64,000 nucleotides of DNA. Origin: Lachnospiraceae bacterium. GTDB taxonomy: Bacteria > Bacillota > Clostridia > Lachnospirales > Lachnospiraceae. The number at the start of each line of letters is the position of its first letter. Position 1 is the stretch's first letter. The position numbers and the translations under genes are program-made. This document shows positions 51,704-60,678 of the stretch, piece after piece. The notes under the pieces are model-generated. The model saw only the letters and a program-made list of their open reading frames with translations. It searched no databases and was not told where the DNA came from. The stretch covers positions 82,338 through 146,337 of the forward strand of contig JAQXTA010000050.1 in assembly GCA_029219245.1 (NCBI GenBank). The letters are read 5' to 3'.

Positions 51704-52030
51704 TTATTCTAAGCAGCTGAGGAGCCGAAAAAATATAGGAAATATATGCATTTGCTCCGGCTGGGTAAACAATGCTTCCGGACTGCCTATGATAATGCCG
51801 ATTGTGGCAGGTGACAGCCCTGTCAACTTATCCCGATAATAGTCAAATTCCTGCACACTCGTAATGGTGCAGTTCCTCATCGTCGTCTTAATCTTTGTCC
51901 TAATGATAATTTTGCCGATAAAAAATGGAAAAGCGGAGAGGATTGATACCCCGAACAAATAATATGTGAAGATGCAAAACACTGTCATTGCACCATTAGA
52001 ACCGAACCTGATCAGATTATCAAGCAGCAT
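51704..52030 (-). pseudogene. Remnant of a membrane protein upstream of the LemA fragment
   Basis: A 108-codon minus-strand frame, with open but startless sequence continuing upstream to about 52097 (NPFKEFFTKILQSLAFRQ). It holds two hydrophobic spans and RNCTITSVQEFDYYRDKLTG, then LSPATIGIIIGSPEALF. In related genomes a protein with a YYRDKLxGxSP segment neighbours lemA, so this looks like the truncated head of that partner. The start is weak and the end abrupt. Family identity is inference. Confidence 0.45.
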
Positions 52031-52193
52031 CTGCCTGAAAGCAAGGGATTGTAAAATCTTTGTAAAAAACTCTTTAAATGGATTGTGGTTACATTTTCAG
52101 AAAACATTTCAATCAGTTCACAAAGTCCATTCATATTGTGTTATAATGGGTTGCAGAAGAAGCAAAAGAAAACTTTAGAAAGGGTACAGGACT

Positions 52194-52637
52194 ATGATAC
52201 GCACGATGACCATTGAGGATTATGAAGGAGTAAAGGCACTTTGGATGTCGATCAAAGGGTTTGCCATCAGAAGTATTGATGATTCCCGGGAAGGCGTGGC
52301 ACGGTTCTTGCAGAGAAATCCTACGACCAGCGTGGTAGCTGTGGAAAATGGCAGGATCGTGGGAGCAATCCTGTGCGGTCATGACGGCAGACGGGGTTGC
52401 CTGTATCATGTGTGTGTAGCCGAGGAATATCGTATGCACGGTATCGGCAAGGCAATGGTAGTGTTCTGCATGGAAGCCCTGAAGAAAGAGCATATCAATA
52501 AGGTATCGTTAATCGCCTTTACCGCCAACGATATCGGTAATGCATTTTGGAGGCAGATTGGCTGGACGAAGCGGGAAGACTTAAATTATTATGATTTTAC
52601 GCTTAATGAGGCAAATATTACGGCATTTAATCAATAG
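52194..52637 (+). CDS. GNAT-family N-acetyltransferase
   Basis: 147 residues: MTIEDYEGVKALWMSIKGFA, NPTTSVVAVENGRIVGAILC, the acetyl-CoA loop VAEEYRMHGIGKAMVVFCME and NDIGNAFWRQIGWTKREDLN. It is a small stand-alone acetyltransferase of unknown substrate. AGAAAGGG precedes the ATG. It is followed 28 bp later by a coiled-coil protein on the same strand. Confidence 0.88.
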   Translation: MIRTMTIEDYEGVKALWMSIKGFAIRSIDDSREGVARFLQRNPTTSVVAVENGRIVGAILCGHDGRRGCLYHVCVAEEYRMHGIGKAMVVFCMEALKKEHINKVSLIAFTANDIGNAFWRQIGWTKREDLNYYDFTLNEANITAFNQ

Positions 52638-52665
52638 CGTTTGCAAGAAAGGGATGATTGCTATT

Positions 52666-53298
52666 ATGAAAATCGCAGAAGCCAGAAGTGCATATGCTAC
52701 ACAGCTTAGTGTGCAAAGAAGCCAGAGAGCACAGCTTTTGAAACAAAAGGAGAGGCTGGAACAGGAGAAAACAAACCGGTTAAGCGATACCGGTGAAGCA
52801 AGCGATACAGGCGTATCGCTGGAGTTGTCGGATGAGTATTTGCAGAGATTTGCTAAATTACAGGAACAGATTGATACCCTGACAAATCAGATCAGGAAGA
52901 ATGAAAAGAGTCTGGATGATGTAACCCGGATGGAAGTAGGGATTGCCAATTCAGAGGTGGCAAAGCAGCAGGGTGATGCTATGGAAGAGGCTGCTGAAGA
53001 TATGGCAAAGTGTCTGGAAATCGCCAGAAGAATCAGCCGGGGAGATAAAGTGCCTGCACAGGATGAGAAGAAGCTGATGGATTTCAATATGGAAATTTAT
53101 CAGATTGCAAAAAACATGGCAGTCATGAATATGAATAAGAAACACAAGGAGTGGGAGTCTCTATGGGATGATGAGGAGGAAAAGCAGGAGTACGCCGATC
53201 CTATGGAGACTGCTGCGGCTACAGAGATGAATATTGCCATGCCGGAGGGAATGGATGCGGCGGTACCGTCGCAGGAGATATCGGAGGAAACGGTATAG
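52666..53298 (+). CDS. Coiled-coil protein of unknown function
   Basis: 210 residues from ATG 52666; an ATG at 52654 is possible, but both are at non-ideal distance from AGAAAGGG. The N terminus is a charged coiled coil (RAQLLKQKERLEQEKTNRLS), then a helical middle (EVAKQQGDAMEEAAEDMAKC) and an acidic tail. No membrane span or signal peptide. I do not recognise the family. Ends at a hairpin at 53343. Confidence 0.7.
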   Translation: MKIAEARSAYATQLSVQRSQRAQLLKQKERLEQEKTNRLSDTGEASDTGVSLELSDEYLQRFAKLQEQIDTLTNQIRKNEKSLDDVTRMEVGIANSEVAKQQGDAMEEAAEDMAKCLEIARRISRGDKVPAQDEKKLMDFNMEIYQIAKNMAVMNMNKKHKEWESLWDDEEEKQEYADPMETAAATEMNIAMPEGMDAAVPSQEISEETV

Positions 53299-53342
53299 AT
53301 GGGATAAGGTTAATTAGAGCAAAGAGAATCTGTTTAATGTAG

Positions 53343-53380
53343 AAAAGGGCTTCCGTATTTGAAAATGGCAGCCCTTTTAC
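53343..53380 (+). terminator. Terminator after the coiled-coil gene
   Basis: AAAAGGGCT / AGCCCTTTT with an 18-base loop. The T tail is short. It precedes the argJ control region. Confidence 0.65.
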
Positions 53381-53388
53381 AATGAAAA

Positions 53389-53443
53389 TGAATAAGTATT
53401 CATAATGAATGAATAATATTCAATAAAATATGAATAAAATACA
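53389..53443 (+). promoter_or_regulatory. Cluster of three ARG boxes upstream of argJ
   Basis: TGAAT-AAGT-ATTCA (53389-53402) matches the ArgR box core exactly. TGAATAATATTCA (53410-53422) and TGAATAAAATACA (53431-53443) are close variants. The spacing is about 21 bp, two helical turns, as expected for ArgR hexamers. Confidence 0.75.
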
Positions 53444-53458
53444 TATAATTTTAAAATA

Positions 53459-53504
53459 TATGCATAAATTTGCACTTGCAATTCATATTGATTTATTGTA
53501 TATT
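53459..53504 (+). promoter_or_regulatory. argJ promoter with adjoining ARG-box-like operator
   Basis: Operator TATGCATAAATTTGCACT (53459-53476) touches the -35 TTGCAA (53476-53481); after 17 bp comes TATATT (53499-53504). The arrangement copies that of argG on the other strand at 49168-49213. Confidence 0.65.
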
Positions 53505-53563
53505 GGTTTATAATTGTAGCAGGCCCATAAACATGGAAGAAGGAAAAGGGCTGAGAGAAAGGC

Positions 53564-54799
53564 ATGGTTATTCATATGAACATTATAGAAGGCGGTGTAA
53601 CCGCAGCAAAAGGATTTGAAGCAGCCGGTGTGGAGGCTGCAATTAAGTATCAGAACAGAAAGGATATGGCGATGGTTTACAGTACGGCTCCCTGTACGGC
53701 AGCAGGTGTCTTTACCAGTAATGTGGTAAAAGCAGCTCCGGTTTTATGGGATAAGGAAATTGTAGCACATTCCCCATATGCACAGGCGGTAGTTGTCAAT
53801 TCGGGAATTGCCAATGCCTGCACCGGAAAACAGGGCTACGACTGCTGTAAGCAGACGGCACAGGCAACGGCAGAAATACTCGGCATTCCGGAAGATGCTG
53901 TTCTGGTGGCATCCACCGGTGTCATTGGAATGCAGCTTCCTCTGGATAAGATTGTTGCGGGCGTACACAAACTGGCGGCGGCAAAAAAAGATACGTTAGA
54001 AGCCGGTCAGATGGCAGCCGAAGCGATTATGACAACAGACACGATTTCCAAACAGGTAGCCGTTGCAATCGAAATCGGCGGAAAAACCGTTACCGTTGGC
54101 GGCATGAGCAAAGGCTCCGGTATGATACATCCGAATATGTGTACCATGCTTGCCTTTGTCACTTCGGATATTGCCATTTCCAAGGAGCTGCTGCAGGAAG
54201 CTTTAAGTGAGGATGTCGTTGATACCTTTAATATGATTTCAGTAGACGGTGATACTTCCACAAATGATACGTTGGTGGTTCTGGCAAACGGTATGGCGGG
54301 GAATCCGGAAATTACAACCAAAAACGATGATTATTATAAATTCAAAGAGGCCTTAAATTATGTGAATACCACACTGGCAAAGAAAATGGCAGGTGATGGA
54401 GAGGGAGCCACTGCCTTGTTTGAAACAAAGGTTATTCATGCGGCAACGAAAGAAGATGCACGTGTTTTAAGTAAATCGGTTATTTGCTCCAGCCTGACCA
54501 AAGCAGCAATTTTCGGACATGATGCAAACTGGGGAAGAATTTTATGTGCACTTGGCTATTCCGGTGTCAATTTTGATCCGGAAAAAATAGAATTATTTTT
54601 TGAAAATGATGAAAAGCGCATTTTGATATACAAAGATGGCGTGGCAACAGATTATAGTGAAGAAGAAGCTACGAAAATCCTGTCTTCACCGGAAGTCCGA
54701 GTTGTTGTGGATATGAAAATGGGAGATGCCCAGGCAACCGCATGGGGCTGTGATTTGACCTACGATTATGTTAAAATCAACGCAGATTACAGAAGCTAG
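53564..54799 (+). CDS. argJ: Bifunctional ornithine acetyltransferase / N-acetylglutamate synthase
   Basis: 411 residues from ATG 53564; homologues usually begin at the equivalent of ATG 53576 (MNIIEGGVTAAKGFEAAG). ArgJ motifs: APCTAAGVFTSNVVKAAPV, VNSGIANACTGKQGY, and the self-cleavage region KGSGMIHPNMCTMLAF, in which the Thr becomes the new N-terminal nucleophile (the residue before it is Cys, where many ArgJ have Ala). GHDANWGRILCALGYSG is also conserved. It recycles the acetyl group in arginine synthesis. First of argJ-argB-argD. Confidence 0.95.
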   Translation: MVIHMNIIEGGVTAAKGFEAAGVEAAIKYQNRKDMAMVYSTAPCTAAGVFTSNVVKAAPVLWDKEIVAHSPYAQAVVVNSGIANACTGKQGYDCCKQTAQATAEILGIPEDAVLVASTGVIGMQLPLDKIVAGVHKLAAAKKDTLEAGQMAAEAIMTTDTISKQVAVAIEIGGKTVTVGGMSKGSGMIHPNMCTMLAFVTSDIAISKELLQEALSEDVVDTFNMISVDGDTSTNDTLVVLANGMAGNPEITTKNDDYYKFKEALNYVNTTLAKKMAGDGEGATALFETKVIHAATKEDARVLSKSVICSSLTKAAIFGHDANWGRILCALGYSGVNFDPEKIELFFENDEKRILIYKDGVATDYSEEEATKILSSPEVRVVVDMKMGDAQATAWGCDLTYDYVKINADYRS

Positions 54800-54872
54800 C
54801 GAAGAGAGCAGCATGGACTGTTAGGACAGCAATAGAGAAGAATGGACCGTTTCGGCGGCAGTGGAGGAGATT

Positions 54873-55757
54873 ATGGAACAGAAAGAAATGAATCGTGTAC
54901 TGGAAAAAGCAGAGGTACTAATTGAGGCGTTACCTTACATTCAGAAATTCAACCGGAAAATTATTGTTGTAAAATATGGTGGAAGTGCCATGAGCAACGA
55001 AGAATTGCAGAAAAATGTCATCAAAGACGTTACCCTTTTAAAATTAGTCGGTTTTAAACCGATTATTGTACATGGCGGTGGTAAGGAAATCAGCCGCTGG
55101 GTAGGGAAAGTCGGCAAAGAAGCGCAGTTTGTCAACGGTCTGCGTGTTACTGACGATGAAACGATGGAAATTGCAGAAATGGTCTTAAACAAGGTGAATA
55201 AAAATCTTGTCCGTATGGTGGAAGAACTGGGCGTTAAGGCAGTCGGCATCAGCGGCAAGGACGGAGGGCTTTTGCAGTGTGACAAGAAATATTCTGACGG
55301 AAAGGATATCGGTTTTGTCGGAGATATAAAGCATGTGGACCCGAAGATTTTATATGATTTACTGGAGAAGGATTTCCTTCCGATTGTTGCACCAATCGGT
55401 CTGGATGATGATTTTCAGACTTATAACATTAACGCAGATGATGCGGCATGTGCGATTGCCAAAGCGGTTTCTGCAGAAAAACTGGCATTTTTGACAGATA
55501 TTGAGGGCCTTTACCGGGATATTAACGACAAATCTACTTTTATTTCCAGATTGACGGCATCTCAGGCAGATGAACTGATTAATGATGGCTGTATCGGAGG
55601 CGGTATGCTTCCGAAACTGACCAACTGTACTTCTGCGATTAAAGAAGGCGTTAACCGGGTACATATTCTGGATGGCAGAATCCCACATTGTCTGCTCCTG
55701 GAAATCTTCACCAATCATGGTGTTGGTACAGCTATTATAGCGGATGGTGATAAATAA
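54873..55757 (+). CDS. argB: Acetylglutamate kinase
   Basis: 294 residues from ATG 54873 (GGAGGAG upstream; the in-frame GTG at 54861 lies within that site). [42 protein letters not shown] and [20 protein letters not shown] are typical amino-acid-kinase motifs of ArgB. It phosphorylates N-acetylglutamate. An N-terminal helix of about 20 residues, as in arginine-inhibited ArgB, is present, so feedback inhibition is likely (inference). Confidence 0.96.
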   Translation: MEQKEMNRVLEKAEVLIEALPYIQKFNRKIIVVKYGGSAMSNEELQKNVIKDVTLLKLVGFKPIIVHGGGKEISRWVGKVGKEAQFVNGLRVTDDETMEIAEMVLNKVNKNLVRMVEELGVKAVGISGKDGGLLQCDKKYSDGKDIGFVGDIKHVDPKILYDLLEKDFLPIVAPIGLDDDFQTYNINADDAACAIAKAVSAEKLAFLTDIEGLYRDINDKSTFISRLTASQADELINDGCIGGGMLPKLTNCTSAIKEGVNRVHILDGRIPHCLLLEIFTNHGVGTAIIADGDK

Positions 55758-55783
55758 TAGTAAACGGAAAGGAAGAAATTGGC

Positions 55784-56971
55784 ATGAAAATGCAGGAATA
55801 TATTGACGAGGCAGAACAGGCGCTTTTACATACCTATAATCGTTACCAGGTAGTATTGGAAAAAGGCGATGGTGTTTATCTTTATGATATGGACGGAAAG
55901 AAATATCTGGACTTCGTATCCGGTATCGCTGTTTTTGCGCTGGGTTATCAGAACAAAGAGTATAATGATGCGTTGAAAGCACAGATTGACAAGATTATTC
56001 ATACCTCCAACTATTACTATAATCTGCCTGCCATTGAAGCGGCGAAGAAATTAAAAGAGATTTCCGGAATGGACAGAGTCTTTTTCACAAACAGTGGAGC
56101 GGAAGCTATTGAAGGAGCCATCAAGGCTGCCAGAAAGTATGCTTACTTAAAAGATGGTACGACAGACCATGAAATCATTGCCATGAATCATTCCTTCCAT
56201 GGAAGAACCATGGGAGCACTTTCGGTTACCGGAAACCCTCATTACAGAGAGGCATTTGAGCCGATGATAGGGAATATCCGTTTCGCGGACCTGAATGATT
56301 TTGACAGCGTGCTTGCCAATGTCAATGAGAAAACCTGTGCGATTTTACTGGAAACGGTGCAGGGGGAAGGCGGACTTTATCCGGCAAAAGAGGATTTTTT
56401 GAAAAAAGTAAGAAAGCTGTGCGATGAACGTGACATTCTGTTAATTCTGGATGAAATCCAGTGCGGCATGGGCAGAACCGGTTATATGTATGCATGGCAG
56501 AAATTTGGCATAAAACCGGATATCATGACAACCGCGAAGGCACTTGGCTGTGGTGTACCGGTAGGAGCTTTCCTGATGACAGAGAAGGTAGGGCAGCATT
56601 CTCTTACAGCAGGTGACCATGGTACAACTTATGGCGGGAACCCACTGGCATGTGCAGCCATCTGTAAGGTCATTGAACTGTTTGAAAAAGAAAAGGTACT
56701 TGACAATGTCAGGGAAGTTGGTGCATATTTGGAAGAGCAGTTAGACAAGCTGGTTACAGAATATGAATTTATTAAAACAAGAAGAGGTGTCGGTCTGATG
56801 CAAGGGCTTGTCTGCAATAAGCCGGTGGGAGAAATCATTAATAAAGCACTGGAAAAGGGAGTGATTTTAATCAATGCAGGTCCGAATATTATCCGCTTTG
56901 TACCGGCTCTTGTGATAACCAGAGAAAATGTCGATGAGATGATTGATATTTTGAAGCAATGTCTGAATTGA
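55784..56971 (+). CDS. argD: Acetylornithine aminotransferase
   Basis: 395 residues, class III PLP aminotransferase: FTNSGAEAIEGAIKAARKYA, MNHSFHGRTMGALSVTG, LLILDEIQCGMGRTGYM, and PLP Lys in MTTAKALGCGVPVGAF. It converts N-acetylglutamate semialdehyde to N-acetylornithine. AAAGGAAG precedes the ATG. Third gene of the argJBD unit; argF is not next to it, as the following gene is a binding protein. Confidence 0.95.
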   Translation: MKMQEYIDEAEQALLHTYNRYQVVLEKGDGVYLYDMDGKKYLDFVSGIAVFALGYQNKEYNDALKAQIDKIIHTSNYYYNLPAIEAAKKLKEISGMDRVFFTNSGAEAIEGAIKAARKYAYLKDGTTDHEIIAMNHSFHGRTMGALSVTGNPHYREAFEPMIGNIRFADLNDFDSVLANVNEKTCAILLETVQGEGGLYPAKEDFLKKVRKLCDERDILLILDEIQCGMGRTGYMYAWQKFGIKPDIMTTAKALGCGVPVGAFLMTEKVGQHSLTAGDHGTTYGGNPLACAAICKVIELFEKEKVLDNVREVGAYLEEQLDKLVTEYEFIKTRRGVGLMQGLVCNKPVGEIINKALEKGVILINAGPNIIRFVPALVITRENVDEMIDILKQCLN

Positions 56972-57000
56972 TTGATATCGCATAGATAGGAGTAAAAAGC

Positions 57001-58596
57001 GTGAATTTAAAAAGAAGAATCAGTGCCATATTAGTGATTGCCGTTATGGCAGGCGGTCTTTTTGGTGCAGGAAAGGCAGGACTGCTGAAGATAAGTCCGG
57101 CAGAGGAAGCTCAGAAAAGTGAAGAGAGCCTTTTTGGACATAAGGATACCGTTTACTTATGGTATACTGATGAGGCACTGACCGATTATTTAAATAGTGT
57201 AGCAGTTTCCTATAATGAAACGAAAAAGGATGTACGAGTTATTCCGGTTTATACTTCGGGTCTGGAATATCTGGAAACGATTAACCAGGCATCCTTACAG
57301 TCGGAATCAGTTCCGGATTTGTATATTATCGGAAATGATTCTTTGGAAAAAGCCTATCTGGCGGGACTGGCATCTGAGATTAAGGAACCTAAGAATGTCC
57401 CGAATATGAGGGATATCAGTGAATATTTCCCGGATGCTTCCATTCGTGCGGTGACTTACCATGAAAAGCAGATAGGATATCCGTTTTATTTTGAAACCAG
57501 TTCTTTCCTCTATAATAAGACATATCTGGAAGACTGGGCAAAGGCACAGATAGAAGCAGAAGCGGATGCGGCAGAGGGAGAAGCAGCACAGGAAGAAGCG
57601 GATAATGGCGGGGAACCGTCACAGGACGAAACAGACGATAGTGGGAAAGCAGCACAGGAAGAAGCCGATAACAGAAGTGAGACACAACAGGAAGAAACTG
57701 CTGATAACAGTGAAGCCATTGCTGCTAAGATGGAAGAGGCACTTCCGAAAACAATTGATGATATTCTTTCTTTTGCGGATATGTACGATGCACCGGAGCA
57801 GGTAGAAGCAGTCTTTAAATGGGATGTGTCCGATATTTTTTATAACTATTTCTTTGTAGGAAATTATATTGATGTAGGCGGCAGAAACGGGGATGATGAG
57901 GAATCAATCAATATTTATAATGAAAGTGCCATCCGTTGTATGCGCGTGTACCAGAATTTGAACCAGTTCTTCTCCATTGATACGGCAGAAATCAGTTATG
58001 ATGATGTTTTGCAGGATTTTATAGATGGTAAGATTGTTTATACAGTGGCAACCACAGATGCCTTGACGAAAGTGGAAGAAGCTAAGAAAAACGGAGAATT
58101 TCACTATGAATATGGGACATCGGTACTGCCGGATGTCAGTGAGGTGCTTTTGTCACAATCCTTATCTGTAACACAGACGATAGTAGTAAATGGCTATTCC
58201 GAGCATAAAGAAGTGGCAAATGATTTTGCGGTTTATTTAACGTGCTTCAATTCAGATACGCTTTATGACAGGACTGGAAAAGTTCCTGCACTGAAAGGGG
58301 TTGCCATTACCAATCCGAATGCGGATGCATTTATTCAGGAATATGTGAAATCGGTTCCGATTCCGAAAATGATTGAAACGAGTAATTATTGGGTAGAGTT
58401 AGAAATCGCTTTTTCCCAGATTTGGGACGGAAATGATGTTAATCAGGATTTGAAAGCACTGTCCGAGAAAATCAAAGGACAGATAGCCGGAGAGGCTTAT
58501 ACGGAAGAATATATTGATGTGCCGGAAGAAGTGGAAGTTTCAGAAGAAGCTTCCGAAGAAATTTTGGAGGAAAATACGTCTGAAGAAACGGAATAG
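57001..58596 (+). CDS. Orphan extracellular solute-binding protein with acidic repeat insertion
   Basis: 531 residues with a GTG start (TAGGAG upstream). N-terminal signal/anchor (ISAILVIAVMAGGLFGAGKA) without a lipobox Cys. The fold is sugar-type binding protein (TVYLWYTDEALTDYLNSVAV, SVPDLYIIGNDSLEKAYLAG, KQIGYPFYFETSSFLYNKTY). At about residues 180-240 it is interrupted by an Ala/Glu/Asp/Gln-rich segment containing two tandem ~22-residue repeats (AAQEEADN...). The C terminus is again acidic (SEEASEEILEENTSEE). No permease or ATPase gene is adjacent, so ligand and transport role are unknown. Confidence 0.8.
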   Translation: MNLKRRISAILVIAVMAGGLFGAGKAGLLKISPAEEAQKSEESLFGHKDTVYLWYTDEALTDYLNSVAVSYNETKKDVRVIPVYTSGLEYLETINQASLQSESVPDLYIIGNDSLEKAYLAGLASEIKEPKNVPNMRDISEYFPDASIRAVTYHEKQIGYPFYFETSSFLYNKTYLEDWAKAQIEAEADAAEGEAAQEEADNGGEPSQDETDDSGKAAQEEADNRSETQQEETADNSEAIAAKMEEALPKTIDDILSFADMYDAPEQVEAVFKWDVSDIFYNYFFVGNYIDVGGRNGDDEESINIYNESAIRCMRVYQNLNQFFSIDTAEISYDDVLQDFIDGKIVYTVATTDALTKVEEAKKNGEFHYEYGTSVLPDVSEVLLSQSLSVTQTIVVNGYSEHKEVANDFAVYLTCFNSDTLYDRTGKVPALKGVAITNPNADAFIQEYVKSVPIPKMIETSNYWVELEIAFSQIWDGNDVNQDLKALSEKIKGQIAGEAYTEEYIDVPEEVEVSEEASEEILEENTSEETE

Positions 58597-58642
58597 ATGA
58601 ACCGGATGCAAAGCGAATAATTTTTCCCAAAAGGGATATGAT

Positions 58643-58673
58643 AGTACAAGATGAAAATCTTGTACTATTTTTC
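58643..58673 (+). terminator. Rho-independent terminator
   Basis: AGTACAAGA / TCTTGTACT with a TGAAAA loop, followed by ATTTTTC. Its position rules out the earliest start codons of the downstream gene. Confidence 0.88.
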
Positions 58674-58710
58674 TGTAAAAAAGTATTCAGGAAAGGTTTG
58701 GGCGAATTTT

Positions 58711-59142
58711 ATGATAGGTTTTTTCATTGCATTATTATCCGGAGCACTTATGAGTATTCAGGGAGTCTTTAATACTCAGGTTACCAAAACCTCCAGTATC
58801 TGGGTAGCCAATGTATTTGTGCAGCTTACCGCATTGCTTGTCTGCCTGGGGGCATGGTTTATCAGTGACCGTTCCTCTTTTGGTGCATTGTTTAAGGTAC
58901 AGCCGAAGTATATGCTGCTTGGAGGAGCAATCGGTGCGTTTATCACATATACGGTTATTAAGGGGATGGAACTTCTTGGCCCGGCGAAAGCGGTTATGCT
59001 GATTGTTATCTCGCAACTGATTGTTGCTTATCTGATTGAGCTATTCGGTCTGTTCGGTGTGGAAAAACAGCCGCTTGAGATGCGCAAAATTGTAGGCATG
59101 GGAATTGCAATTCTTGGAATTGTTATTTTTAAGTGGACATAG
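58711..59142 (+). CDS. DMT-type membrane protein, YdcZ/DUF606 family
   Basis: 143 residues from ATG 58711; earlier in-frame starts fall in the terminator. About five spans: IGFFIALLSGALMSIQGVFN, SIWVANVFVQLTALLVCLGA, YMLLGGAIGAFITYTVIKGM, AKAVMLIVISQLIVAYLIEL and a final span. It matches the DUF606/YdcZ half-transporters of the DMT superfamily. Substrate unknown. The ribosome binding site is weak (AGGAAAGG, 14 bases away). Confidence 0.8.
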   Translation: MIGFFIALLSGALMSIQGVFNTQVTKTSSIWVANVFVQLTALLVCLGAWFISDRSSFGALFKVQPKYMLLGGAIGAFITYTVIKGMELLGPAKAVMLIVISQLIVAYLIELFGLFGVEKQPLEMRKIVGMGIAILGIVIFKWT

Positions 59143-59202
59143 GCTGAAATTTATTTTACAATGAGAATACGGTGCATAGCGGGGACATCCGGAAAGGATA
59201 CT

Positions 59203-59970
59203 ATGTATACGAAGAAAAGAATAAAGCTGGTAACAGCAGTTCTATTGTTTACCATTACGATGACTGCCTGTACAAGTAAAGAGGATGTTGTACTGGAGCT
59301 GGAAAACCAGAGAAGTATGCAGACAACGTTTTCGGAAAACACTGCCGGAGAAGCAGAGGACGAACCGGAGCCGGAACGGGAACAGGTGTCGGCATATGGA
59401 AAAGTGCCGGAACAGGAAACGGAGTTTAATCAGACAAAGTCACAGACCGTCGATGAAAAAAACGTACAAAAGATATATGTACATATTTGCGGCGCGGTAA
59501 TTAGTCCGGGAGTATATGAACTGGAAAATGGGAGCAGGGTCTATATGGTTATAGAGGCTGCCGGCGGCTTTCTGGAAAATGCATGCGAAGATTATGTAAA
59601 CCAGGCGGCGATTTTGCAGGATGGTCAGAAAGTGATGATACCTACAAAAGAAGAAGTGGAGATTGCTAAGGAAGAAGGCATTTTTCCTGAAGAATGGGCA
59701 TCTGGTGAGATGAGTGAACAGCTTATGGAAACGGTTTCCGGTAAAACGACATCGGATACAGGGAGTAGTGAAGATGGTCGTGTAAACATTAATACAGCGA
59801 CAGAGAGTGAACTGTGTACCATTAATGGTATTGGAGAAGGCAGGGCAGCTGCCATTGTAAAGTACAGACAGGAAAACGGCAGTTTTGCTTCGATAGAGGA
59901 AATTATGCAGGTAAGTGGTATCAAGGAAGGCACTTATGAAAAGATAAAAGATCAGATTACTGTAAATTAG
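59203..59970 (+). CDS. comEA: ComEA-like DNA-binding lipoprotein (SLBB plus helix-hairpin-helix)
   Basis: 255 residues from ATG 59203 (GGAAAGG five bases upstream). The signal sequence ends FTITMTACTS, a plausible lipobox with Cys about 25. An acidic linker (about 30-90) precedes an SLBB domain (IYVHICGAVISPGVYELENG), then a linker and a C-terminal HhH pair (RVNINTATESELCTINGIGE, ASIEEIMQVSGIKEGTYEKI). ComEA binds incoming DNA at the cell surface. Lipid anchoring differs from the membrane-helix anchor of Bacillus ComEA. comEC lies 3.1 kb downstream. Confidence 0.87.
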   Translation: MYTKKRIKLVTAVLLFTITMTACTSKEDVVLELENQRSMQTTFSENTAGEAEDEPEPEREQVSAYGKVPEQETEFNQTKSQTVDEKNVQKIYVHICGAVISPGVYELENGSRVYMVIEAAGGFLENACEDYVNQAAILQDGQKVMIPTKEEVEIAKEEGIFPEEWASGEMSEQLMETVSGKTTSDTGSSEDGRVNINTATESELCTINGIGEGRAAAIVKYRQENGSFASIEEIMQVSGIKEGTYEKIKDQITVN

Positions 59971-59991
59971 TATTTTTAACAGGGGTGTGAG

Positions 59992-60678
59992 ATGGGAAAA
60001 AAGGTGTTGGTCGTTGATGACGAAAAGTTAATTGTGAAGGGAATACGGTTCAGTCTGGAACAGGATGGTATGGAAGTAGATTGTGCTTATGATGGGGAAG
60101 AGGCTTTAGAACTAGCTCAAAATAACCGTTATGATATGATTTTGCTGGATGTCATGCTTCCTAAAATGGATGGATTTGAAGTATGTCAGCAGATTCGGGA
60201 GTTTTCCAATGTTCCTATTGTTATGTTAACCGCAAAAGGCGATGATATGGATAAGATTCTCGGGCTGGATTACGGTGCCGATGACTATATTACGAAACCT
60301 TTTAACATTTTGGAAGTAAAAGCAAGAATCAAAGCCATAATGCGGCGGACCGGAAGAAAAGAAGAAACAAAGGATGAACCGAAAATTATTGAAAGCCGGG
60401 ATATGAAATTAGACTGTGACAGCAGAAGAGCTTACATCAAGAATCGGGAAATCAACCTTACCGCGAAGGAATTTGAGCTTCTGGAGCTTTTGATGAAAAA
60501 CCCGAATAAGGTATATAGCAGAGAAAGTCTGCTAAAGCTTATCTGGGGAAATGATTATCCGGGCGATGTACGTACCGTAGATGTACACATCCGGAGATTG
60601 CGGGAAAAAATTGAAACGGTTCCCAGTGAGCCGATGTATGTGCATACAAAATGGGGAGTAGGTTATTACTTTGCTTAA
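59992..60678 (+). CDS. OmpR-family response regulator
   Basis: 228 residues. Receiver: VLVVDDEKLIVKGIRFSLEQ, phosphoacceptor Asp53 in ILLDVMLPKMDG, Lys in YITKPFNILEVKARI. C-terminal winged helix: INLTAKEFELLELLMKNPNK and DVRTVDVHIRRLREKIE. It resembles WalR/PhoP-type regulators. It overlaps its histidine kinase gene by 8 bp and lies between comEA and comEC. Confidence 0.94.
   Translation: MGKKVLVVDDEKLIVKGIRFSLEQDGMEVDCAYDGEEALELAQNNRYDMILLDVMLPKMDGFEVCQQIREFSNVPIVMLTAKGDDMDKILGLDYGADDYITKPFNILEVKARIKAIMRRTGRKEETKDEPKIIESRDMKLDCDSRRAYIKNREINLTAKEFELLELLMKNPNKVYSRESLLKLIWGNDYPGDVRTVDVHIRRLREKIETVPSEPMYVHTKWGVGYYFA

Noticed and set aside
51546..51839. Plus-strand 97-codon ORF between the ProXp gene and the GNAT gene
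   Set aside because: It is antisense to the LemA-type remnants, which carry the recognisable protein signal; it has no family features of its own.
57584..57715. CRISPR-like or intergenic satellite repeat
   Set aside because: The repeat is in frame inside a coding region, with two directly adjacent copies and no spacers.
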